Below, one piece after another: positions 50,154 through 58,697 of a stretch of DNA of 64,000 nt. Location: contig NZ_JAQTLS010000012.1 in NCBI RefSeq assembly GCF_028714775.1, positions 1 through 64,000 of the forward strand. Direction: 5' to 3'. The stretch is from Thiothrix sp. GTDB lineage: Bacteria > Pseudomonadota > Gammaproteobacteria > Thiotrichales > Thiotrichaceae. Below the pieces are notes generated by a model. The model ran no database searches. It saw nothing but the letters and a program-made list of their open reading frames with translations, and was not told where the DNA came from. The stretch's first letter is position 1, and each line of letters starts with the position of its first letter. The position numbers and the translations under genes were made by a program.

Positions 50154-52457
50154 ATGAATGAGCTTGCTGCAACCATTGATCCTGCATCTGTCCGGCACAC
50201 CTTGCTGAACTTTCACCCGTTGGTGCGTAACGGGCAGGTCGGTGCGTGGCTGGAGGATAGCGCTTGCCGTCCGTTGGTGTTACGTGGCGAGTTGGGCAGT
50301 GGGCGCAGGTATTTGCTGGAAGCGGCTTGTCATGACCATACGCTGGATGCCAAACCGTTTATTATTGCCGCGCTGGATTGGGCGGAAATCCTTGGCGCGG
50401 AAAACCCCCAAACGTATTTTCAAACGTTGCTGCAACAAACCTTACCCGACAATAGCGAAGGGCGGGTGCAATGGTCACAGTTGGCGGTGGAAATTGCCGA
50501 TACCATGAAACAGCAAGAGAGCGTGGCGGTAATGTTGTTGGGGGCGGTGTTGAAATTCGCGGTTGATCAGAGGCTGCATACCCGCATTATCACCCGCATC
50601 CGTGAACAAAAATCCCGTCTGAATCCTGAGCGTTGGCAAAGCGCGTTCCGTATCTTATTGGAAGAGTTGGGTGCAGAACACCATTTGGTGCTGTTGTTGT
50701 GCAATGTTGACCATTTTCCGCAACAGGGCAGCCTATCACGCACCGAAAAGACCAATACCCTTTGGCATTATTACGATACTTGCGCCTTGCTGGACAAAGA
50801 ATATTGGCAGCAAACCGCCGAAGAGCGGCAGCATGGGCGGGTGTTGTTTGCTTGCACAGTGCTTCCAGATACGCCGCCCAGCGCGTTGGATGCTATTGCT
50901 GGCGATAATCCACAAGAAATTGCAGTTACCCCGATCAACGAAAAGGAATTGAAAGACCTGATCGACCATCGGTTTAATCCTAACCGATTTGGTCGGATGA
51001 AAAACTGGCTGGGTGGTCATGCCTTGAATCGTGATTTTGCACGATTGTTGTACGATTATGCGCGGTTGGAAAGTGATGGAAAGGTTTGCTATCCGTCATT
51101 GCTGGCGGAAACTTGTGCCGAGTTGTTGCACAAAGGCATTTTGCTTGAGGGCAAGGGTGGGTGGCAGCTTGCGCCGCAAACCAAATCTGCCACGTTGGAA
51201 GGCATTTTGGGTCAGCCATTGCGGGAAACTTATCACGCGCTGTTACAAGCTATCCCGTCAGCGGAACGGGAGGCGGTAGATAAATTCATGCGTTGGGCGG
51301 GGATGATGAACCCGTTGATCCCGTGGGATTTGTTGCTGCAATACTTCCGCGAGGTGGAAAAGGCCGATACTGTACGGTTGGAAGCGACGCTACGCCAGCA
51401 CTATTTTGATGTCAATGGTTTGCTCGAATGGGTAACGGATGACGTACCGCATACCCCGGAAAATAATGCCGTTACCTTCGCCCGTTACGTCAACCCGCTG
51501 CTGGCAGCATCTTTACGTCCGGTGCAAACCCGCGCCCAATGGGCAAAAGAACTGCTGAAAAAGTTGCGCCACTACCACGAACCTGACCGCAGTACCGCGC
51601 AACTGTTCTTGCACTTGGCAGCACAGGCAGATAAGGGCGACTACGATTCCATGCGCTCTGAACTCGGTTGGTGGTTGGACGAACAATACGCCAGCGTCTA
51701 CGAAGCGATGCTCCACACGCAATTGCAGATGGGGCTGGTCAAAACAGGAGATTTAGTCAATCTGCTCGTGCGTAACCAAAACTGGTCGATGCACCGCCGC
51801 CGAGCTGTCCTTAATGCCTGTAAACAGCGTTACACCCAACAGGGCAAGATTCCCTCGCAAACTGAAGCCGCTGATTATTGGGGCTTGCTTGGATCGTTAG
51901 AGAGAGATGCAGCAAATTACCGCATGGCTTTATTGGCACTCCAACAACAACTTAAAGTTCAGCAAATCTTGTTTCCACCAGAGTCCAAAGAAATTGCCAC
52001 TACATTGAACAACCTTGCGGAGTTGTACCGCGCTCAGGGCGACACTGTGCAAGCCCTGCCGCTGTACGAGCGTTCGCTGGTGATTTGGGAAAAGGTGCTG
52101 GGAGCGGAACACCCCGATGTGGCAACGAGTCTGAACAATCTTGCGTTGCTGTACAGTGATCAGGGCGACACTGCGCAAGCCCTGCCGCTGTTTGAGCGTT
52201 CGCTGGCGATTTGGGAAAAGGTGCTGGGAGCGGAACACCCTGATGTGGCATCGAGTCTGAACAACCTTGCAACGTTGTACTACGATCAGGGCGACACTGC
52301 GCAAGCCCTGCCGCTGTACGAGCGTGCTATCAGGATTGCCGAGAAAAAGTTAGGGGATCAGCATCCCCGTACACAGCTTTACCGGAAAAATTACAGGCTA
52401 TGCCAGGAGAAATGGGAGCAGGCTAATGCCGCACCATCATCACCAGAATCCGAGTGA
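50154..52457 (+). CDS. STAND-like ATPase with C-terminal TPR repeats
   Basis: The 767-residue product has an N-terminal ATPase-like region: a degenerate Walker A RGELGSGRRY (residues 44-53, Lys replaced by Arg and Ser/Thr by Arg), a Walker B-like HLVLLLCNVDH (about 178-188) and a sensor-like RVLFACTVLPDTPP. Helical winged-helix-like segments follow, then a C-terminal array of three 42-residue TPRs of the kinesin-light-chain type (NLALLYSDQGDTAQALPLFE, AEHPDVATSLN). This order matches STAND NTPases, which act as sensors or signal hubs. The altered P-loop raises doubt about nucleotide hydrolysis. It lies 84 bp after the CHAT gene on the same strand, behind a hairpin, and before a Uma2 gene. Sensor partnership with the CHAT protein is inferred from adjacency. 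Confidence 0.78.
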   Translation: MNELAATIDPASVRHTLLNFHPLVRNGQVGAWLEDSACRPLVLRGELGSGRRYLLEAACHDHTLDAKPFIIAALDWAEILGAENPQTYFQTLLQQTLPDNSEGRVQWSQLAVEIADTMKQQESVAVMLLGAVLKFAVDQRLHTRIITRIREQKSRLNPERWQSAFRILLEELGAEHHLVLLLCNVDHFPQQGSLSRTEKTNTLWHYYDTCALLDKEYWQQTAEERQHGRVLFACTVLPDTPPSALDAIAGDNPQEIAVTPINEKELKDLIDHRFNPNRFGRMKNWLGGHALNRDFARLLYDYARLESDGKVCYPSLLAETCAELLHKGILLEGKGGWQLAPQTKSATLEGILGQPLRETYHALLQAIPSAEREAVDKFMRWAGMMNPLIPWDLLLQYFREVEKADTVRLEATLRQHYFDVNGLLEWVTDDVPHTPENNAVTFARYVNPLLAASLRPVQTRAQWAKELLKKLRHYHEPDRSTAQLFLHLAAQADKGDYDSMRSELGWWLDEQYASVYEAMLHTQLQMGLVKTGDLVNLLVRNQNWSMHRRRAVLNACKQRYTQQGKIPSQTEAADYWGLLGSLERDAANYRMALLALQQQLKVQQILFPPESKEIATTLNNLAELYRAQGDTVQALPLYERSLVIWEKVLGAEHPDVATSLNNLALLYSDQGDTAQALPLFERSLAIWEKVLGAEHPDVASSLNNLATLYYDQGDTAQALPLYERAIRIAEKKLGDQHPRTQLYRKNYRLCQEKWEQANAAPSSPESE
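52008..52385 (+). repeat. Three 126-bp tandem repeats (TPR-coding)
   Basis: Units begin at 52008, 52134 and 52260, exactly 126 bp apart, each starting AACAAYCTTGC. Units 1 and 2 and the first half of unit 3 are nearly identical in nucleotides, including synonymous positions (for example CAGGGCGACACTG and AAGCCCTGCCGCTG), which points to recent duplication or gene conversion rather than ancient divergence. Confidence 0.85.
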
Positions 52458-52542
52458 TTTTGTTGGATGCGCTGATGTGGAAAGCATCCTTGTCGAAGCT
52501 TGGTGATATACTTCAACCATCACTCACAGCTAGGAAACCGCC

Positions 52543-53103
52543 GTGGAAGCAGCCAAACTTAAGACCGTAGATGATTTGCTCATCACCCAAGGCGAGCGCG
52601 TCGAGTTGATCAGTGGTGAGGTGGTCAAACGCCCAATGGCGCGTTCCGAACACGCTTTGGTGCAAGCGGGGCTGTCGGATGAAGTGTCGCCCTTCAAGCG
52701 TAAGGGCGGCATCGGCGGCTGGTGGATTATGACCGAAATCAGTGTGCGTTACAGCGAAAACCATTGCCCCACCCACGATCTCGCGGGTTGGCGTAAAGAA
52801 CGCTTGCCTGCCCGCCCATCAGGGATCATGGAGCTGCTGCCAGACTGGGTGTGTGAAATCACCTCACCGGGGCATGAGCGCAAAGACTTGTTCACCCATT
52901 TCATGGCGTTGCAGCGTTACGGAGTACCGTTTTACTGGGTCATTTCGCCAGAAGACAAAACCCTGATTGCCTACCAATTAGTGGGGGAACATTACCACGT
53001 TGTTTTTTCGATGGAATGCACCAGCCTAGAGCAGGCTAACGCGGTACGGATTCCCCCCTTTGAGGAAAGTGGTATCAACCTTGGCTATGTGTTTTTTGGC
53101 TAA
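52543..53103 (+). CDS. Uma2-family PD-(D/E)XK nuclease-like protein
   Basis: The 186-residue product belongs to the Uma2 (DUF820) family of restriction-endonuclease-like proteins. Visible family blocks are LISGEVVKRPMA, DLAGWRKERLPARP, the core LPDWVCEITSPGHERKDL with the Asp, Glu and following residues of the fold, and ALQRYGVPFYWVISPEDKTL. The start is a GTG at 52543 in a sequence lacking a better ATG. It follows the STAND gene by 85 bp on the same strand and may be part of the accessory locus, though such genes are often scattered as mobile single units. Its biological role is unestablished. Confidence 0.87.
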   Translation: MEAAKLKTVDDLLITQGERVELISGEVVKRPMARSEHALVQAGLSDEVSPFKRKGGIGGWWIMTEISVRYSENHCPTHDLAGWRKERLPARPSGIMELLPDWVCEITSPGHERKDLFTHFMALQRYGVPFYWVISPEDKTLIAYQLVGEHYHVVFSMECTSLEQANAVRIPPFEESGINLGYVFFG

Positions 53104-53135
53104 CCCCTAACAAGGGGAAGCCGGGAGGGGGCTTC
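53104..53135. terminator. Double hairpin between Uma2 and bolA genes
   Basis: CCCCT/AGGGG (loop AACA) is followed by GAAGCC/GGCTTC (seven-base loop) and AGTCTTT. It starts at the Uma2 stop and reaches the bolA stop on the other strand, so it may end transcription in both directions. Confidence 0.5.
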
Positions 53136-53448
53136 AGTCTTTCCCTCCGCCCATGCACTGCGGCGACTCCGCGACTTTGCCTTCCCGTACTGCATACTCC
53201 TCTGGCGTCAGGGTGTGCAGCGCCAGCGCGTGGATTTTGCCATTCAATTCCTCTGCCAAAATGCCATTAATCTGCCGATGGCGTGCAATCAGCCTTTTCC
53301 CATTGAACTGGTTACTGACAATAGTAACCTTGAAGTGTGATTCGGAGCCGGGCGGCACATTGTGTGTGTGACTTTCGTTGATGACCTCAAGGAAGTCGGG
53401 CTGCATGGCTTGCTGGATTTTGAATGTGATTTGTGTCTGGATATTCAT
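53134..53448 (-). CDS. bolA: BolA-family protein
   Basis: BolA proteins bind [2Fe-2S] glutaredoxins and influence morphology and iron handling. The 104-residue product has the stress-induced-morphogen fold: QAMQPDFLEVINESHTHNVP with the conserved His-x-His ligand region, SHFKVTIVSNQFNGKRLIAR with the FxGK block, and the C-terminal HALALHTLTPEEY. It is divergent from the MoxR/BAT operon with about 100 bp between starts. Confidence 0.9.
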   Translation of the reverse strand: MNIQTQITFKIQQAMQPDFLEVINESHTHNVPPGSESHFKVTIVSNQFNGKRLIARHRQINGILAEELNGKIHALALHTLTPEEYAVREGKVAESPQCMGGGKD

Positions 53449-53549
53449 AGATTCAATTTTATGGGTAGCTGGATTAACGATGATTAACTTGAAACGACGG
53501 GAATAGGGCGCGTATATTTCGCCCTACATCCACATAACGACTAGCCAAC

Positions 53550-54521
53550 ATGAACCAAAAAGAAAACTTTGACAAGTTGTCCCAGTATTTGCAGAGCAAA
53601 ATAATCGGTCAAAAATCACTCATCAACCGCTTGATGATTGCCTTGCTGGCAGATGGGCATCTGTTGGTGGAAGGTGCGCCGGGTCTGGCGAAAACCCGTG
53701 CCATCCAGATGCTGGGGCAGGGGATCGAAGGTGATTTCCACCGCGTCCAGTTTACCCCCGACTTGCTGCCAGCGGATATTACCGGCACGGAAGTTTTCCA
53801 CCCCAATGATGGCTCGTTCCATTTCCAGAAAGGCCCGTTATTCCACAACCTGATCCTTGCGGACGAAATCAACCGCGCTCCCGCGAAAGTGCAGTCTGCG
53901 TTACTGGAAGCGATGGCGGAACGCCAGATCACCGTAGCGGGGACGACATGGCCCTTGCCCGATCCATTCCTCGTCATGGCAACCCAGAACCCGATTGAGC
54001 AGGAAGGTACGTATCACCTGCCAGAAGCACAGCTCGACCGTTTCCTCATGCATGTGGTCGTGGATTATCCGACCCCGGCAGAGGAAAAAGTTATCTTGCA
54101 CTTGGGGCGCAAGGAAGCCATGCAGCAAGCCAAGCGTGAGAAAGAAGAAGTTACCCCGTTGGTCAGCCAAGAAGATGTGCGCCTAGCTCGGCAAGACGTG
54201 CTGAACGTCTACATGGCGGACAAAGTGGAAACCTACCTGTTGCAACTGGTGCTGGCAAGCCGCAACCCGGAACGCTACGGCAAATCGCTGGTTGGTAGCA
54301 TTGCTTACGGCGCAAGCCCGCGTGCCACGCTCGCGCTCGACCGCTGTTCCCGCGCCCATGCATGGTTGGCAGGGCGTGATTTCGTCACCCCAGAAGACGT
54401 GCAAGCCGTTGCCCACGACGTGTTGCGTCACCGCTTGTTGCTGACGTTTGAGGCGGAAGCGGATGGCATGACCCCTAACCACGTCGTTGATGAATTGCTG
54501 GCACTGGTGGCAGTACCCTAA
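53550..54521 (+). CDS. MoxR-family AAA+ ATPase
   Basis: MoxR ATPases act as chaperones for VWA-domain partners. The 323-residue product has Walker A VEGAPGLAKT (about residues 39-48), Walker B LILADEINRAP, sensor 1 MATQNPIEQEGTYHLPEAQL with the LDRF arginine region, and the C-terminal lid (GASPRATLALDRCSRAHAWL, VTPEDVQAVAHDVLRHR). It is the first gene of a six-gene MoxR/BAT operon and overlaps the DUF58 start by one base (TAATG). BAT operons have been linked to aerotolerance, stress tolerance and envelope assembly. Confidence 0.95.
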   Translation: MNQKENFDKLSQYLQSKIIGQKSLINRLMIALLADGHLLVEGAPGLAKTRAIQMLGQGIEGDFHRVQFTPDLLPADITGTEVFHPNDGSFHFQKGPLFHNLILADEINRAPAKVQSALLEAMAERQITVAGTTWPLPDPFLVMATQNPIEQEGTYHLPEAQLDRFLMHVVVDYPTPAEEKVILHLGRKEAMQQAKREKEEVTPLVSQEDVRLARQDVLNVYMADKVETYLLQLVLASRNPERYGKSLVGSIAYGASPRATLALDRCSRAHAWLAGRDFVTPEDVQAVAHDVLRHRLLLTFEAEADGMTPNHVVDELLALVAVP

Positions 54522-55486
54522 TGGCAGTCACTGAGCGTAGCCGAAGCCGTTCCCCGAGCGGGGCCGAAGGGAACCGCAACAATGCAGGCGATGGTATTGT
54601 TTTCAGTTCCCTGCAATCCCTGCTGAATTTGCAGGGGCAAGTCCGTACCTTGCATCTGGCGAAAAAACACATCCGCGCCCGCCATGCCGGTTTGCACCGT
54701 TCCGCCCACAAAGGTCGCGGGATGGATTTTGCCGAATCACGCCCTTACCAGCCCGGCGACGACATCCGCACCATTGACTGGCGGGTGACAGCGCGTAGTG
54801 GGCGTGTCCATACCAAAGTTTTCGAGGAAGAGCGCGAAAAGCCAGTCTTGTTGTGGTTGGATTTACGTCCGCCGATGTTTTTCGCTACCCGTGGGCGCTT
54901 TAAATCTGTGGTGGTAGCAGAAATTGCTGCATTACTGTTGTGGAAAACGCTCAAAGAAGGCGACCGTATCGGCGGTATCTTGCAAAACGGTGGGCATACA
55001 GAACTGAAACCTTCCCGCAGCCGTTCGGCGGCGCTGCATTTCCTGCGCCAGTTGAGTGACATGACTCGGCGTTCCACCAATGAATCCAAAGGTGGTGATT
55101 TGCAAGCCAGTTGGACTCGCCTGCGGCGTGTTGCCCAACCCGGTAGTCAAGTGTTCGTGCTCAGCGATTTCCGCCAGTCGACTCCGGCAGCGATGCGCCA
55201 GTTGGCAATGATTAGCCGTCATTCGCAATTGACGCTGATTTCCATCCACGACCCGTTTGAAGACCAATTACCGGGACAAGGCAACCTGCGTCTGACGGAT
55301 GGCAAACGCAAATTATGGGTTAATTTGGGTCTGTCATTGTGGCGTAAGCGTTATGCTGACAAGGCGGCACAAGCGCTCAAAACCTTGCAGGAATTTAGCC
55401 GTAGTTACCACATCCCACTGGTGCAAGTTTCTACAGCGGATAGCAGCAACGAACGCTTACTGAAATTGTCGCGGGGGATACGATGA
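54521..55486 (+). CDS. DUF58-domain protein of the BAT operon
   Basis: The 321-residue cytoplasmic product has the DUF58 signature GRGMDFAESRPYQPGDDIR followed by TIDWRVTARSG and a VWA-like fold (EKPVLLWLDLRPPMFF, VFVLSDFRQST). Partner of MoxR in many bacteria. Its first 20 codons (TERSRSRSPSGAEGNRNN) are unlike the family and coincide with a palindromic repeat-like DNA stretch, so the ancestral protein may have begun nearer residue 25. It overlaps MoxR by one base and DUF4381 by four. Confidence 0.92.
   Translation: MAVTERSRSRSPSGAEGNRNNAGDGIVFSSLQSLLNLQGQVRTLHLAKKHIRARHAGLHRSAHKGRGMDFAESRPYQPGDDIRTIDWRVTARSGRVHTKVFEEEREKPVLLWLDLRPPMFFATRGRFKSVVVAEIAALLLWKTLKEGDRIGGILQNGGHTELKPSRSRSAALHFLRQLSDMTRRSTNESKGGDLQASWTRLRRVAQPGSQVFVLSDFRQSTPAAMRQLAMISRHSQLTLISIHDPFEDQLPGQGNLRLTDGKRKLWVNLGLSLWRKRYADKAAQALKTLQEFSRSYHIPLVQVSTADSSNERLLKLSRGIR
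54529..54576 (+). repeat. REP-like palindromic stretch inside the DUF58 5' coding region
   Basis: GTTCCC (54549-54554) pairs with GGGAAC (54569-54574) around an inner CCCCG-AG-CGGGG palindrome, next to CACTGAGCGTAGCCGAAG, a sequence style common in dispersed bacterial repeats. It stays in frame and encodes TERSRSRSPSGAEGN. Other copies were not found in this window, so repeat identity is a guess. Confidence 0.45.
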
Positions 55487-55959
55487 ACCCGGCTGACTTG
55501 CCGTTACGCGACATCCATTTGCCCGCCCCGGTGGGCTGGTGGCCGCTTGCACCCGGCTGGTGGGTGTTGCTTTGCCTGCTGATTGGGGGCGTGGCATTCC
55601 TGTTTTGGTGGTGGAAGAGGAAAAAGCCAACAGTCAATGGGTTGGAATTGGCGCTACGCACACTCGACCAGTTGCAGGGCAAATACGGCAAGAATACCAA
55701 GGCGTTGCTACGGGAACTTTCTGTGCTGCTGCGCCGGGTTGCGATCAGCCAATACGGGCGGCAGCAAGTTTCCGGTTTGACCGGGGGGGCGTGGCTGGAT
55801 TTCCTCGACGAAAAGGCAGGCACGAACTTGTTCAAGGGTAAGTTTGACAGCTTGCTGACCGAATTGCCTTACCGCGCGGAAACGCAGGTGGAAACCGAGG
55901 CGCTAACCCAAGCCATCCGCGAGTGGATCAAGCTGCAACGGAGGAATACCCATGTATAA
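55483..55959 (+). CDS. DUF4381 membrane protein of the BAT operon
   Basis: The 158-residue product starts with the typical DUF4381 pattern LPLRDIHLPAPVGWWPLAPGW, then one membrane helix (WVLLCLLIGGVAFLFWWW) and a basic, helical cytoplasmic tail (LRELSVLLRRVAISQYGR, GGAWLDFLDE). It overlaps DUF58 by four bases and BatA by eight. Function is unknown beyond its constant place between DUF58 and VWA genes. Confidence 0.9.
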   Translation: MNPADLPLRDIHLPAPVGWWPLAPGWWVLLCLLIGGVAFLFWWWKRKKPTVNGLELALRTLDQLQGKYGKNTKALLRELSVLLRRVAISQYGRQQVSGLTGGAWLDFLDEKAGTNLFKGKFDSLLTELPYRAETQVETEALTQAIREWIKLQRRNTHV

Positions 55960-56935
55960 CTTCCTCTGGTGGTGGATGTTTTTGTTGTTGCCGCTACCGT
56001 GGCTATTGCGCCGTTGGTTGAAACCAGCAGAACTGGAAGCGGGTGTGGCACTGAAAATCCCGTTTCTGGAGGATTTTCAGCAAGGCAACCGCTTGTTGGC
56101 GCGTTCATGGCACAGCTTACTGGCCTTGATTCTGGGAATACTCACGTGGGTGATGCTGATAACGGCGGCGGCGCGTCCGGTATGGATCGGCGACACGGTA
56201 GCGTTACCGATGGCAGGGCGTGACCTGATGATGGCGGTTGACCTGTCGGGAAGTATGCAGGAGCAAGATTTCATCCTTAACGGGGAGGTTGTCGACCGTT
56301 TGGATGCAGTCAAAGCCGTGGCAGGTGAATTCATCCGCAAGCGCACGGGCGACCGTATCGGTTTGGTGTTGTTTGGCGATCAGGCATACCTGCAAACCCC
56401 GCTGACTTTCGACCGCCAAACCGTGCTGCAATTACTGAATGAATCCGCGCTGGGTTTGGCAGGTGAACGTACTGCTATCGGCGATGCCATCGGCCTTTCC
56501 CTCAAGCGTTTGCAGGATAGCCCGGAAAAAAACCGCGTCTTGATCCTAATGACGGATGGGGCAAATACCGCAGGCAGTGTCAGCCCGCTGGAAGCGGCGG
56601 AAATGGCAGCAAGTGCTGGCCTGAAAATCTACACCGTCGGGATTGGTTCGGAAAGTGACGCCATGCGCAGCGTATTCGGTTTCCAGTTGATGAATCCCAA
56701 CGCTGACTTGGATGAAACCACCCTGAAGGCCATCGCGGAAAAAACAGGTGGCGTTTACTTCCGCGCCCGCGACACGGAAGAATTCCACAAAATCTACGCC
56801 GAACTTGACCGTTTGGAACCCGTTGAAAAGGAAGCGGAGCACTGGCGTCCCCAGCAGGAGCTTTTCCGTTGGCCTTTGCTGCTGGCGTTTGTGCTGGCAC
56901 TGTTAGCGGCGGTATTAAGGATAGACTCGGAGTAA
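55952..56935 (+). CDS. BatA-type von Willebrand factor A membrane protein
   Basis: This 327-residue inner-membrane protein has two N-terminal helices (FLWWWMFLLLPLPWLL, LLALILGILTWVMLITAAA), a VWA domain and a C-terminal helix (PLLLAFVLALLAAVLRI). The metal-ion-dependent adhesion site is intact: DLSGSMQEQD, the Thr in GERTAIGDAIG and the Asp in LMTDGANTAG. It follows DUF4381 with an eight-base overlap and precedes BatB/C by four bases. Confidence 0.93.
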   Translation: MYNFLWWWMFLLLPLPWLLRRWLKPAELEAGVALKIPFLEDFQQGNRLLARSWHSLLALILGILTWVMLITAAARPVWIGDTVALPMAGRDLMMAVDLSGSMQEQDFILNGEVVDRLDAVKAVAGEFIRKRTGDRIGLVLFGDQAYLQTPLTFDRQTVLQLLNESALGLAGERTAIGDAIGLSLKRLQDSPEKNRVLILMTDGANTAGSVSPLEAAEMAASAGLKIYTVGIGSESDAMRSVFGFQLMNPNADLDETTLKAIAEKTGGVYFRARDTEEFHKIYAELDRLEPVEKEAEHWRPQQELFRWPLLLAFVLALLAAVLRIDSE

Positions 56936-56939
56936 CATC

Positions 56940-58697
56940 TTGAACAACCTGCACTTTATGCATCCTGCATGGTTCTGGCTGCTGCTGGTAATCCCGGCAG
57001 TTTGGGGAATGCGTTGGTTACGCCGTTCACACCAAGGGCAGTGGGAGCGCATCGTCGATAAACATTTGATGCCTTTTGTATTGAGTGGTAAAGCGGGCAA
57101 ACTGGGCTTGCTGCCGCTGGTTATTTTATCCTCCGCACTCGTGGTCGCGGTAGTGGCAATGGCTGGGCCTGCGTGGGAAAAGCGCGAAGTGCCGGTATTC
57201 CGCAACCAGCAGGCATTGGTGGTAGCAATGGATTTTTCCGCTTCCATGTCTGCCGAAGATGAAAAGCCCGACCGCCTGACCTTGGCGCGTTTCAAACTGC
57301 TGGATGTGCTCAAGGCACGCAAAGATGGCCAGACCGGGTTGGTCGTATTTGCCGGGGATGCCTTCATGGTTTCGCCGCTGACCGATGATATTGACACCAT
57401 TCAAGAGCAGGCGAAAAACCTTTCCCCCGACATCATGCCTGCACAGGGCAGTAGGGCGACACCTGCTATCCAGCGTTCGGCGGAATTGCTCAAGCAAGCG
57501 GGCATGGCGAAAGGCCATATCCTGTTGATTACTGATGGGGCAAGCGACCCGGATGCTGCCAAAAGTGCTGCCAAAGAAGCACGGCAACAAGGCTATCAGG
57601 TATCCGTGTTGGTAGTCGGGACGGCGGCTGGTGCACCGATCCCACGCGGGCAGGGGGGCTTCCTGCTTGATAGTGCGGGCAAAACGGTGGTGGCAAAAGT
57701 CAATCTGGATGAATTGGAGGACATTGCCAATGTCGGGGGCGGTGTGTTTGCTCATGCTGCATTAGGGGATGCTGATTTGAGCGCGTTGAGTGCCCAATGG
57801 CAGGCTGAAAACGATGGCAAACTGACCGAAGGCCAAGGGCGGCAAGTTGATACGTGGGTGAACGAAGGCTATTGGTTGGTATTGCTGCTGTTACCGCTGG
57901 CAGCGCTGACATTCCGGCGTGGTTGGCTGGGAGCTGCACTGGTTTGCGTCCTGTTGCCGCAACCCGAACAGGCCAATGCTTTCGGCTGGACTGATTTGTG
58001 GAAAACGCCCGACCAGCAAGCCCAGCAAGTGATGGATAGCGGCAAACCCGCTGATGCTGCCAAATTGTTCCACGATCCCGAATGGAAGGGCGCAGCAGCC
58101 TATAAAAGCCAAGACTATGCTACCGCTGCCAAGCAGTATGCTAATAGTACAAGTACTATCGGACAATACAATTACGCCAATGCACTGGCAAAACAGGGCA
58201 AGCTTGGGGAGGCGATAGAGGCTTACGAGCGTGTTTTGAAAGCAGACCCTAAAAATGAGGATGCCAAGTATAATTTGGACGTATTGAAAAAAGCCCAAGA
58301 GCAGCAAAAGCAGAACCAACCGCAAGAGCAACAAAACAAATCTGACCAGAACCAGCAGCAACAGCAAAAACAACAAGACCAGCAGCAGAACCAAGCAGCC
58401 CAGCAACAACAGCAGGACAAACAGGATCTGGCAGGCAAAGAAGGCGAGCAAAAAGAAAAAGAAGCGGAGAAGCAAGCCGAACAACAAAAGCAACAGCAAG
58501 CTGACAAGGGTAAGCAAGAATCTGATAAAGAAAAAGAAGCACAGGCTCAACAGGAAGACCCGCAACAGCGAGAGCAGGAACAGGCAACAGAACAATGGTT
58601 GCGGCGCATTCCCGATGATCCGGCTGGCCTGTGGCGGCGCAAATTCCAGTACCAATACCAACAGCGTGGCACGCAAGCAAGGGGTGATGAATGGTAA
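56940..58697 (+). CDS. BatB/BatC fusion: VWA domain, TPR and Gln-rich tail
   Basis: The 585-residue product combines BatB and BatC. Two N-terminal helices and a VWA domain (MIDAS DFSASMSAED; Thr in GSRATPAIQ; LITDGASDPD) are followed by two more helices (WLVLLLLPLAALTF, WLGAALVCVLLPQ), a TPR-like region (AAAYKSQDYATAAKQYANS, YNYANALAKQGKLGEAIEAY) and a long low-complexity tail of Gln, Lys and Glu (about 445-555). The start is a TTG at 56940, eight bases after GGAG; an ATG at 56958 (MHPAWFW) is the alternative. It overlaps BatD by seven bases. Confidence 0.9.
   Translation: MNNLHFMHPAWFWLLLVIPAVWGMRWLRRSHQGQWERIVDKHLMPFVLSGKAGKLGLLPLVILSSALVVAVVAMAGPAWEKREVPVFRNQQALVVAMDFSASMSAEDEKPDRLTLARFKLLDVLKARKDGQTGLVVFAGDAFMVSPLTDDIDTIQEQAKNLSPDIMPAQGSRATPAIQRSAELLKQAGMAKGHILLITDGASDPDAAKSAAKEARQQGYQVSVLVVGTAAGAPIPRGQGGFLLDSAGKTVVAKVNLDELEDIANVGGGVFAHAALGDADLSALSAQWQAENDGKLTEGQGRQVDTWVNEGYWLVLLLLPLAALTFRRGWLGAALVCVLLPQPEQANAFGWTDLWKTPDQQAQQVMDSGKPADAAKLFHDPEWKGAAAYKSQDYATAAKQYANSTSTIGQYNYANALAKQGKLGEAIEAYERVLKADPKNEDAKYNLDVLKKAQEQQKQNQPQEQQNKSDQNQQQQQKQQDQQQNQAAQQQQQDKQDLAGKEGEQKEKEAEKQAEQQKQQQADKGKQESDKEKEAQAQQEDPQQREQEQATEQWLRRIPDDPAGLWRRKFQYQYQQRGTQARGDEW

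Noticed and set aside
52008..52385. Regularly spaced repeats considered as a CRISPR array
   Set aside because: Units are 126 bp, tandem, in frame and encode TPRs; there are no spacers.
57891..58676. Minus-strand frame made almost wholly of Leu/Phe, resembling a membrane protein
   Set aside because: It is the antisense of the Gln/Lys-rich BatB/C tail (CAG/AAG repeats read as CTG/CTT), not a real membrane protein.
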